A stretch of 64,000 nt of DNA. Origin: Mesocentrotus franciscanus. Its lineage: Eukaryota > Echinodermata > Echinoidea > Camarodonta > Strongylocentrotidae. Position numbers and translations under genes: made by a program. Positions 13,801 to 22,357 of this stretch are shown here, piece after piece; position 1 is the stretch's first letter; each line of letters begins with the position of its first letter. The notes beneath the pieces were generated by a model. It had not been told where the DNA came from. It did not search any database and worked only from the letters and a program-made list of their open reading frames with translations. The stretch is from positions 48,635,271-48,699,270 of the forward strand of contig CP137666.1 in NCBI GenBank assembly GCA_037976565.1, read 5' to 3'.

Positions 13801-16485
13801 GGGAGCTCCGACGCCGACGACAAAGGCGCGGAGCTCAGAGTGAACAGGAAAACGATTCAAACAGCGGATTGGGCGACATTATCTCAAAATGTGAAGAGGT
13901 AGTAGACCCTGAAGGCCTGATCTAATTACAATTTTCAAGGGGGCGGCACGATGCCCAGAATAGTCGAAAAACATACAAGTCAAAATTGTAATTAGAAAGT
14001 CTACTACCTGTTCACATTTTGAGATAATGTCGCCCAATCCGCTGTTTGAATCGTTTTCCTGTTCGCCGTCTGGAGCTCCGACGCCTTTGGCATCAGTGTC
14101 AGAGCTCCCTGGAGTTAGTCTCGAGCTAGTACTTACTATTATTATACTAATATTTTAATATTATATTCCGCATAGACTACTAAGAATCTTGCAATCTGAT
14201 TGGTCTAAACGAGGTCACATGATCAATGATACTTAGTTTGATAGAATATAGACCGAAAGCTTCAGTCTCTGATATCGACGGTTGTTCCGCTGAGATTGCA
14301 TCTGGCTCCTCTGACCGCCTCTATACATAGACTGAAGTACGGCGTATGGGGTAGTGTGCGGAACGAATGGTTCGGTTCGGCCGGACCGCGATGAATGAGT
14401 TATGCAACGAGTTTTTCACTCTTTACGTCTTCATATATCCACTTTGGCTGCAATATTACACTGAATCTAAATAGCCATAATAAATAACCCGAAATATATA
14501 CTTTGACTTACGATAGCTTGCTCATTTAGATCCTATATTAATGATTAATCCGAGAAAGTCTTGTAGTCAACAAGATTTGTTGTCAGCCATCTTGGTTTAA
14601 GTTGATGAATATTCATTTTTTCTTTTCGAACGTCCAATAGCTACGTATGAGTCAGCCCGGCTTGAGCCGGTGATGTTTGAATATTCATAAGCCCAATATC
14701 AAACACGTGCTCTGATTGGCCATTGGGCTTGTTTTGGTCAGTTGACCCGGAAATATATCGGGCGGGTCATGTCATAGATTACCAGTTCGAATGCATGAAC
14801 GTACCGTTTCCTTGGTTCTGAGATAAAATGGATAACTCATATACGTAAGTCCGTAAATTTCGCATTTTGAAATAGGTAATAAAACTTTGAGAACTGTACA
14901 TAGGAGAACAAAAATACATACTATTTTTGTATCTGATTTATAAATCAGAAAATTAGATCTAAATAAAGAAAATCGTGGGAGAAAGTTTTTGACCTAAAAG
15001 CAGGCCAAAATCGGCTCAATCTCTCCCCCCGGTGCGAGCCGTATGGGGTACCGTCTGTGTATGGGGAATGTCAACAAATGTCAGTTTTATTAAAGAATGA
15101 CCCATACCAGACGGTTATTTCTGTCTAGATAGAATATAGATTTCATTTACCATCACTTCATTCATGGCCGTGGCCGTGAGCTAGGCCAGGCCAGGCCAGG
15201 GGTGTGATAGTACATTTGTACTTAACGTTCCCGTCGATTGAATATTACGTAGGCTATGAGGTCAAACAAGTAAAGAAGCAATCCGGCATGACATTTGCTA
15301 TGGTACCGCTTTGTATTCGAGTGCCGGGTGCCGGATAGACCGAAAGCTTCAGTCTCTGATATCGACGGTTGTTCCGCTGAGATTGCATCTGGCTCCTCTG
15401 ACCGCCTCTATACATAGACTGAAGTACGGCGTATGCAGTAGTGTGCGGAACGAATGGTTCGGTTCGGCCGGACCGCGATGAATGAGATATGCATCGAGAT
15501 TTTTCACTCTTTACGTCTTCATATATCCAATTTGGCTGCAATATTACACTGAATATTAATTAAGATGAAAAGTAACACAGAAATATCTACTTTGACTTAC
15601 GATAGCTTGCTCATTTAGATCCTATATTAATGATTAATCCGAGAAAGTCTTGTAGTCAACAAGATTTGTTGTCAGCCATCTTGGTTTAAGTTGATGAATA
15701 TTCATTTTTTCTTTTCGAACGTCCAATAGCTACGTATGAGTCAGCACGGCTTGAGCCGGTGATGTTTGAATATTCATAAGCCCAATATCAAACACGTGCT
15801 CTGATTGGCCATTGGGCTTGTTTTGGTCGGTTGACCCGAAATATATCGGGCGGGTCATGTCATAGATTACCAGTTCGAATGCATGAACGTACCGTTTCCT
15901 TGGTTCTGAGATAAAAATTGGATAATTCATATACGTAAGTCCGTAAATTTTGCATTTAGAAATAATTCATTAAAAATTGATAACTGTACATAGGAGAAAA
16001 ATAGACATAGTATTTTTGTATCTGATTTATAAATCAGAAAATTAGATCTAAATAAGGAAAATCGTGGGAGAAAGTTTCGGGTAACAAGTGCTGCACAATC
16101 GGCTCAATCTCTCCCCCCGTTGCGAGCCGTATTGGTTACCGTCTGTGTATGGGGAATGTCAACAAATGTCAGTTTTATTAAAGAATGACCCATACCAGAC
16201 GGTTATTTCTGTCTAGGTGCCGGATTGCTTCTTTACTTGTTTGACCTCATAAGTCATACTCATAGCCTACGTAATATTCAATCGACGGGACCGTGAAGAC
16301 TCTGAGTTAGCTAATCCCGATGATCTAAATGAGGATTTATGGTCATGTTTTTCACTAAAAGATGATAGGCTATCTATAAAAACGATAAAATGGTTTTGTT
16401 ACCTGAGTATCTTCCAAAATGATCCTCTCAATCCACCAGATTCTTTGAGAGTTTGAAAGAATCTTCCTCTTATTGTCGACGCCAT
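10809..16485 (-). CDS. NDUFA12: NADH dehydrogenase [ubiquinone] 1 alpha subcomplex subunit 12
   Basis: Accessory subunit (B17.2) of mitochondrial complex I, on the matrix side of the membrane arm/peripheral arm junction. Four coding exons on the minus strand: 16485-16403 (ATG), 12385-12303, 11662-11590 and 10980-10809 (TAG). All introns are GT-AG, and phases 2, 1, 2 join cleanly to give 136 residues, against about 145 in human. The start codon is the only ATG in frame in exon 1 ([14 protein letters not shown]). Diagnostic family motifs are [12 protein letters not shown] (exon 2), [18 protein letters not shown] across the exon 3/4 junction, [22 protein letters not shown] and the ending EWVPPRS. 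The paralog NDUFAF2 lacks this C-terminal pattern. Intron 1 (16402-12386) is about 4 kb and crowded with mobile elements. Confidence 0.97.
12463..12621. mobile_element. Short MITE-like inverted-repeat element (GGGCCCCGT ends)
   Basis: A 159-bp unit in NDUFA12 intron 1. Left end GGGCCCCGTCTTACAAAGAG; right end CTCTTTGTAATACGGGGCCC is its near-perfect inverse. Inside are several GATTGAT/ATCAATC blocks that can pair with one another. I see no convincing target-site duplication. Confidence 0.7.
12804..13531 (-). mobile_element. Helentron/HINE-like repeat, family 2 (ATGCCTCCGC head), copy 1
   Basis: Read on the minus strand, it starts with ATGCCTCCGCTAC at 13530, whose head folds with GTAGCTGGAGGCAT. 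A core of ~150-bp units follows, with a perfect AGGTCA-A-AGGTCA at 13205-13193. It ends with GCGGAGGCAT (exact inverse of the head), the 14-bp palindrome GACTGCGCGCAGTC, ten spacer bases and CTAG (12807-12804) followed by T. A hairpin 10-12 nt before CTRR is the classical rolling-circle 3' end. No coding capacity is seen. It lies in NDUFA12 intron 1, same strand as the gene. Confidence 0.75.
13785..14126. mobile_element. Foldback element with ~130-bp inverted arms
   Basis: The left arm (about 13785-13918) and right arm (about 13998-14126) are inverse copies: CTCGAGCTAACTCCAGGGAG pairs with CTCCCTGGAGTTAGTCTCGAG, and the run around AACAGGAAAACGATTC pairs with its inverse near 14050. The pairing continues towards the centre (CTAATTACAATTTT with AAAATTGTAATTAG), leaving a loop of about 50 bases. 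No target duplication was identified. Confidence 0.75.
14249..15127. mobile_element. 879-bp nonautonomous DNA transposon, copy 1, with 9-bp TSD
   Basis: Flanked by the 9-bp direct repeat GATAGAATA (14240-14248 and 15128-15136). The element begins TAGACCGAAA and ends TTTCTGTCTA, so the terminal inverted repeat is TAGAC(C/A)GAAA, about 10 bp with one mismatch. There is no recognisable transposase. The interior carries a CACGTG E-box and an ATTGGCCATTGG stretch (inverted CCAAT) around 14705-14728. A second near-identical copy lies 208 bp downstream. A 9-bp duplication would fit a Mutator-like or other 9-bp-TSD superfamily; the family is not settled. Confidence 0.85.
15231..16290. repeat. Palindromic host repeat split by the 880-bp transposon
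   Basis: CCGTCGATTGAATATTACGT at about 15231 is the inverse of ACGTAATATTCAATCGACGG ending at about 16288. The arms continue through AGGCTATGAG, GTCAAACAAGTAAAGAAGCA and their inverses. Removing the transposon and one TSD copy leaves a hairpin with ~55-bp arms and a short loop. The right arm has a small insertion (TAAGTCATACTCATAG region). Confidence 0.75.
15336..16215. mobile_element. 880-bp nonautonomous DNA transposon, copy 2, with 9-bp TSD
   Basis: Same element and orientation as 14249-15127, with scattered substitutions. Flanked by a different 9-bp direct repeat, GGTGCCGGA (15327-15335 and 16216-16224), which shows an independent insertion rather than a local tandem duplication. It sits between inverted arms at about 15231-15287 and 16219-16290, so it landed in the loop/arm boundary of an older palindromic sequence. 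Confidence 0.87.
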
Positions 16486-16775
16486 TTCAATTTCAACCCT
16501 CCCAGGCAATTCACTAAAATTGATAACATAAACATTGGGATTTTATTTACATAATATGGTGTGTATCTGTTAAAAATTATTTTACCTTGAAACATCTGTT
16601 TACTATTGATAATTTTTACTTTTCTACTTAATCTAGGTTACTTTCTTCGAAATTTCCCACCATTTCCAATTTCAAATTGACAACTATTGAAACCGGTAAG
16701 TACTGGTAGCTAGCTTCAATCACATGGATGCTTGAATATCGTTTTCATTGCAGGGCACATTTATTTCCAGAGTCT
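16486..16775. promoter_or_regulatory. 5' flank / upstream region of NDUFA12
   Basis: Sequence just upstream of the NDUFA12 start codon; the 5' UTR and promoter should lie here. I see no TATA box at a convincing position and no other motif I would call. Given for orientation only. Confidence 0.3.
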
Positions 16776-17359
16776 GTTTATTACGAAGCCCCAAACATGC
16801 CATTTTTGCGAACCAAAAAAAATAAATTATTCCGTAGGTACGAGATATTATTCCGTATGTACGCATTAAATTATTCCGTACGAACGCAATAATATTCCGT
16901 GGTAGCTAGAAGAGAATTAAGAGGGATCGAAGAAAATACATAAGAATTGATAGAAGATGAAAGAATATAAGGATTGATAGAAAAGAAGATGAAAGGAGGA
17001 CAAAACAAAGAAATCGTATAAAAAAAAGATAGAAGAGAAGATGAAAGGAAAAACAAAAAACAAAGAAATTCATAGGAAATGATAGAAGAGAAGATGAAAG
17101 AAGGATAAAACACATAGCAATACATTAACATTGATAGAATAATATAGGTCCACTTGAAAGATAACACACTTATTCACTACTCAATACATTCATACCGCAA
17201 TAATTATGTTACAAAGTAGCAAAACAAATACTTTTCTCCTCAAAACATTTAGTTTCCCCAGTTTATACTGAAATATACCCTGTCATATTAAAAGTTATAT
17301 CTCAATTTAAAAAGGTATATTTTTAGACTAGCTTTTATAACACATGGCATATGATCAGG

Positions 17360-18335
17360 GGCGGCGGAGCATCTTTTAAAGTGGGGGGCACCAACAAAAA
17401 AGGGCACTTAAAAAAGGGGGGACCCACAAAGGGTGAAAACAAGGCGGAAAATACCACTTTGAGACAACATTATACCGCTACAATCTGATTAATACGCTAT
17501 AGAGGATCATTTTCGACATATTACTGTTTCTATCTTAACATGGTTCCAGTTAAAAACTACTTTGCATTTTGTGTAATGGTCTGATTATTCAAAAAAATTA
17601 AGATTGTTATCTAACACTGAAGGCTATGCTGGTGTTTATACATGTATGTATACAGCGATTTCCCTAATATGATAAGCAGACAATAAGTGAATGCGAGCGA
17701 GCGTAGCGAGCGAGATTTTGAAAAATTTAGAAACAAAAAATTTCCTCATTCCTTTTATGATTTAGGGGCACTGCTTAATATTGTATAATCTAGGGCACTG
17801 TGCCCCTCCTGCACCCTGCTCCACTGCCTTACTTTGTGCTGATATCAGTGGGGGAACCTGTTATTATGGAGCTTCTCTTGGAGCTAGGTATGTGGCTCTT
17901 TTGTGGACTTTAGGGAACAGTTTGTAAGCGACATCGGGATATAAATGTATTGGTGAAAAGGGGCACTTGTCAAAAGTCAAAAAGGGCATTTATCAAAAAG
18001 GAAAATAACACCATTAGAAAGGAAAAGGTATACTGATCATAAGTAAATGGGGCACTTAAAAAGGTGAACTTATCAGGGGTGAAAAGGGGCACTTATCAGA
18101 AGGAAAAAATGCACTATTAGTACGGAAAATGGGCACCAATCAGACAAAAACAGGGGCGGATTTTAAAAGGGGCACTCATGTATGAGGTTAATAGGGCCAG
18201 TTATCAGAAGGTGAAAAGGGCACTTATTAAAAATAAAAAGGGGGCACTATACGAAGAAAAAAGGGGCACTTATCAGCTATAAAAAGGGGCACTTTTGGGG
18301 TACTTGAAAAGTGGGGGGCACTGTGATGGCATTTG
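17360..18335. repeat. Degenerate GGGGCACTTATCAGAA minisatellite
   Basis: Many imperfect ~20-bp units of the type AAAAGGGGCACTTATCAG between about 17380 and 18320, interrupted by unrelated AT-rich sequence. It lies inside the 16782-19106 element. Frames across it are repeat translations. Confidence 0.65.
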
Positions 18336-18366
18336 TAGCCCCTGAAGAAAGGGGAAGTCTGAGCGT

Positions 18367-18517
18367 TCTTCAAAATTCGACTTAGATGTCTAACACTCAG
18401 TAGAATTTTATGTTTTGATAACAAAAAGTACAACATTTCTTTCTGGGAAAATCCCAACTCAAAATAGAGACGGACAAGGACTTCCGGCCTGTCTTTCTCT
18501 AGCGTTATAAAGACCAT
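18367..18517 (-). pseudogene. Transposase-like helix-turn-helix remnant
   Basis: A minus-strand frame encodes about 50 residues with LYFELGFSQKEMLYFLLSKH and VRHLSRILK, the pattern of an N-terminal HTH in integrase-type (DDE/D) transposases, before running into GGGCACTT repeat sequence. It starts at the very edge of a nested 306-bp MITE (18518-18823), so the original frame is interrupted upstream as well. No catalytic core remains. The family identification is from memory of similar sequences. Confidence 0.45.
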
Positions 18518-18823
18518 GGGTGGTATTCCGATAGCGCGTACTAAGTTAAGCCTGGCTTAACTAGTTCACACGGTGCCTGTTGCCAACTCATTTACTCTAT
18601 ACAGATTATTTTAATCCTGCAATGAAAAGTGTCCAAAATATTAATTTTGCAATGAAATGGGAAGAAAAGGATAATATGAGTGTGAACCGATTTTCAATAA
18701 AGTCTTTGGTTATCTTTGTCATGAATATTGGAGGAAGATGAAACCTAGCAATATAGCCAGTGTGAACTAAAATTCTTGTTTAGTCTGGACTTAGTCCCGG
18801 CTTAACTTATGAGAATACCACCC
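18518..18823. mobile_element. Nested 306-bp MITE (GGGTGGTATTC ends)
   Basis: Left end GGGTGGTATTC, right end GAATACCACCC, an 11-bp perfect inverted repeat. Secondary inverted pairing involves AAGTTAAGCCTGGCTTAAC near the left and CCCGGCTTAACTTATG near the right. Flanked by CAT on both sides (18515-18517, 18824-18826), a possible 3-bp target duplication. Inserted in the 16782-19106 element. Confidence 0.7.
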
Positions 18824-19599
18824 CATGTTTTTGATAAATCTTAAAAAGTTGATATTAAAATACAGTGGGCATACATGTGTGCGCATATTTATTAACACTA
18901 TCGCACGGAATAATTTATTGCGTACGGAATATTATCTAGTACGTACGGAATATTTTTTTTTTCGTACGTACGGAATATTATTGCGTACGTACGGAATAAT
19001 TTAATGCGTACGTACGGAATATTATCTCGTACGTACGGAATAATATCTCGTACGTACGGAATATATATTTTTTTTGGTTCGCAAAAATGGCATATGGGGC
19101 TTCGTAGTTTATAGAATATAGATATAATAGTCTCCAGTGGTGTATCGAGCTAAACATTGGTTTCAGGTTGGAGTGCATGGAGGGGCGGGCGGGGGAGCAT
19201 CCAAGTCCATAGGGATCAATAAAGTCGACCATCGCGACCCTAATTGTGTCGGGGAGTCGTAAAGCATGCTATTGCATGCTTCATTAGTCATTACTATTAT
19301 GTTACAATAATCCATCTCTTCATCACTTTGTAAATTATCAATGATTTCCTTGCATTGTTAGTGTCATTAGCAATGTGCCATGCTTCAGTGATTTGCAAAA
19401 AAGCAAATCGAGTGAGCAAATATTCTGGCCTTAATTTCTTATTTGTATTCAGATTGTATTTCCTTCCAGAATTGAAGAACAGTGTTTTGAAATTTGCTTT
19501 GTTTGGCTTTTATGTGCTCCCATTTTCCCCTGAGATTTGTTGAAAATTGGTATAAGCAGCTACAATAGCATACAACCCGGGTTGCATAACTCACTTTAC

Positions 19600-19940
19600 A
19601 AAGTTGATCGTACTATAAAAAGCAAACACAAATTTTAAGAGAAATTATCCATAGTTTATGAGGTTTTAAGGCCAAATGACAAAAATGAAGTGTTTCTCGT
19701 CCCCACCCGCCTCCCCCCCCCTTTTTTTTACTATTTACTATTCAGAAGAAAACAACAACAACAACAACAAAAGTCTGTGATATACATTTTGTTTAAATAG
19801 TTCCTAAAGTGATAATAATCATTTGTTTCATACATTGCATCAGTATACTCACATAGCACAATATCTGTGAATAAATAGGCTTGGCCAGCTATAATACAAA
19901 TCATTTGTTTTGCCTCACATAGCACAATATCTGTGAACAA
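19600..19940. repeat. Dispersed repeat shared in inverse orientation with 55410-55860
   Basis: GTTTCTCGTCCCC at about 19691 and the run CATACATTGCATCAGTATACTC at about 19831-19852 recur as inverse copies near 55815 and 55595. Within this copy CTCACATAGCACAATATCTGTGAA occurs twice (about 19849 and 19915). It precedes the LINE fragment and may be part of the same retroelement. Confidence 0.5.
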
Positions 19941-19942
19941 CC

Positions 19943-20322
19943 TATATAAGACCCATTCTCGAATATGCTTCCCCTGTTTGGCACACTTATTACTATCAAC
20001 GAGACTAATAAATTGGAATTTGTTCAAAAGTGGGCACTCAAAATAATTGTAGGATATAATGTTGATTATACGAATGCCCTTACTATAACCAACCTTACTT
20101 CCCTATCTTCGAGAAGGGATTCACTTTTGTTAAGTTTTGGATAGAAGTTCAGGAACTCTGATCACCACAAACACCTTAATTCTGCCCATTCCCAACGGTC
20201 CGTCTGACCGTCTCAAGCATGAGACAACTAGGCAACATGACTGGGTTTTCCAATAATATTATTAAATGTAATACTGAAAGGTATCGTAAATCCACTATCC
20301 CTTACCTTGCCAGAATCTTGTA
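19943..20322 (+). pseudogene. Broken CR1-type LINE ORF2 fragment (reverse transcriptase C-terminal region)
   Basis: Two plus-strand frames joined by a frameshift near 20005 encode YIRPILEYASPVWHTYY and then KLEFVQKWALKIIVGYN, followed by NALTITNLTSLSSRRDSLLL and, after further breaks, TERYRKSTIPYLARIL. This is the conserved sequence after the reverse-transcriptase domain of CR1/L2-like non-LTR retrotransposons. Stops and shifts make it nonfunctional. CT-rich sequence downstream (20485-20620) may be its 3' UTR. Confidence 0.75.
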
Positions 20323-20379
20323 GTAACTCTCATTCCCCCTATACACTTTCTTGCAGATTTTTATCTTAATTTTGAGTCA

Positions 20380-21690
20380 ATAAAATAATCAATGTCACTA
20401 TTTCAGCCTGCATGCCTTGATTCTATGGTGTATGTCTATGGTTGTCTTTGTATTTCAGTTATTGTTATATTTACTTGCAGTTTTTTCCCCGTCTCTCGCT
20501 ACCTCCCTCTCTCTTTCTCTAACTCTCTCTCCCTCTCTCTATCTCTCTTTCTTTCTCTCTCTTTAAACTTCTCTCCTTCTTTCCCCTTTCCTTTGTCGTC
20601 TCCCTTTCTCTCTTCAGTTTTGCATGTACTTGTATGATGATTATTGTTGTCTCGCCGAAATTTGACTTCTCTTAATTTTTATAAAATTAATGTATTACAT
20701 GTAAGACATGTATTACATGTTAATGTATATAGGTTGCTTATTCAGGCAATGTGTATCTTTGTTAATTAGGAATAATATGATTATTTACTTAATAATTATG
20801 TTCATTTCATTCCCTGCTCTCTCTCTCTCTCTCTCTCTCTCTCCCCTTCCTTTCTCTCATTGTACATCCCCTTTTCTCTCACCTTCTCTCTTTCTACCCC
20901 TTTCGCTCTATCACTCTCCCTTTCATGAGCTGTATACCTTCCCCTGCTCGTTTATATCTCCTGCTAGTATACATCCTTTTATTTAATGTATATAAACGAA
21001 CGCAATATTTGTTTTCACTTTGTTTTGTTCTTTTACTCTTTTAATTCCCTTTCTTCTTCTATTTCTTCTTCTTTTTCCTCTTTTCTTTCTTCTTCTTTTT
21101 CTTCTTCTTATTTTTTTCTTCTTCTTCTTCTTCTTCTTCTTCTTCTTCTTCTTCTTCTTCTTCTTCTTCTTCTTCTTCTTCTTCTTCTTCTTTTCCCTTC
21201 TCTTCCTTATCCTCCTATATGCATTTTTTTCCATTTTCGCTTTCTACTGCTTTTTTCTATATGCCTTTCCCCCTCCGAGGTCTCAGGCCTTTGTTTTTCC
21301 TCTTTAAATCTCTCCCACTCTTAATTTCAATAATTTACACTTTTATTTGCAAACTTTTCTCCTCACTTTTCAGTTCTACTCTCGATATTTTCCACTCCCA
21401 CATACACTTGCTCCGTTTACCGTTTACTGCTTACTTCGACGGTCCTTTTGTTCCACATGATTTCAGTAGAACTATGTTACTTTATGCTATTTCTGATTTC
21501 TTTCTAATTTGTGTTTCCATATGTTGCAATAAGCTATATTTTTCGTTTTTATACTGATTTATTTTTCAGATTCAATACATCATGTTATACATTATGTGTA
21601 ACTTAATTTTGTTTGTAAACTTTTGTAATTCGGCTAAACGCCGCGATGAAAGTTTTATTTGAAATAAACCATTTTGAATGAATGAATATA
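20380..21690 (+). mobile_element. CT-rich LINE-like 3' tails with (TTC)n microsatellite
   Basis: Pyrimidine-rich blocks at about 20485-20620 and 20815-20955, a (TTC) run of about 26 units at 21117-21193, then a segment ending GAAATAAACCATTTTGAATGAATGAA at about 21660-21687. An AATAAA followed by a short (TGAA)n tail is typical of CR1/L2-type LINE 3' ends. No intact ORF. Boundaries are approximate. Confidence 0.5.
21117..21193. repeat. (TTC)n microsatellite
   Basis: About 26 perfect TTC units. Poly-Phe, poly-Leu and poly-Lys frames across it are artefacts. Confidence 0.97.
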
Positions 21691-22357
21691 ATTCTTTTGT
21701 ATTGTCATAATGTTACTGATTTATTTACTATGCTTTGTAATGCTATTGTACATGCATATACATCACTGTAAATTGACCCTTTCAGCTTTGTGCTGCTGGT
21801 CGATCATTATATACCAATAAATAAACAGGAGCAAAGGGGGACTCTTTTCTTTCTTTAAAATTTTTTCCCCTTCTTTTTTGTTAACTCTTAAAAAAATAGT
21901 TTAAACAGCGATAAATTTCAGACATAGGCACATTGAATCTCTGAATCTGGACCGGTCTTTCCCTCCTCGCGACCCCCGAGTCCCCAACGCTCCTCAACTT
22001 ACTACAGTATTACCTAAAATTAATGTTATGTGGGCCTAAAGTAAAAATAGACTAAATTGTGCAATTTGCTTTTTTCAGCAGTATATCTTTACCTTATGAA
22101 AACAGAAAAGAACACAACAGAAAAAATATAATCATTTCGTAAAAATGTATATTGTACGAGCCATTCAAAATAAATAAATAAATAAGTAGTTTATCGGGCT
22201 ATAAAACGAAATCCTTATTGGTAATAGACCGGCCACCCACATTTTCATTTCATGCTTGGGTTTGTTATAATCGAAAAGTTCAGCTGTGATCTGCCGCGGC
22301 AAGTTTATTTTGAAACGGGAATTAGTCTAGCGAGGGTCTACTCATTTTGTCATTAAA

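Larger units (their letters stand above)
16782..19106. mobile_element. 2,325-bp foldback DNA transposon, 6-bp TSD, TAC...GTA ends (IS3EU-like?)
   Basis: Flanked by the 6-bp direct repeat GTTTAT (16776-16781 and 19107-19112). Ends are TACGAAGCCCCA and its inverse TGGGGCTTCGTA. The inverted arms extend through CCATTTTTGCGAACC into a minisatellite built on ATTATTCCGTACGTACG, about 4 units on the left (to ~16900) and about 8 on the right (from ~18900). The interior has an AGA-rich tract, a GGGGCACTT minisatellite and, on the minus strand at 18517-18367, a short frame resembling a transposase helix-turn-helix. From memory, TAY...RTA ends with 6-bp TSDs are described for the IS3EU superfamily; that assignment is an inference. 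Confidence 0.8.

Noticed and set aside
15254..15541. 95-residue minus-strand frame over the end of the palindrome and the start of the 880-bp element
   Set aside because: It crosses the transposon boundary at 15336 and is not conserved as an open frame in copy 1, so it is not an element gene.
17357..18345. A hAT element with CAGGGGC...GCCCCTG ends inside the 2.3-kb foldback element
   Set aside because: The flanks (CATATGAT versus AAGAAAGG) do not form an 8-bp duplication; the CAGGGGC motif is part of the internal minisatellite.
20983..21324. Long poly-Leu, poly-Phe and poly-Lys open frames on both strands
   Set aside because: They are translations of the (TTC)n microsatellite and flanking CT-rich sequence; no codon or motif structure.
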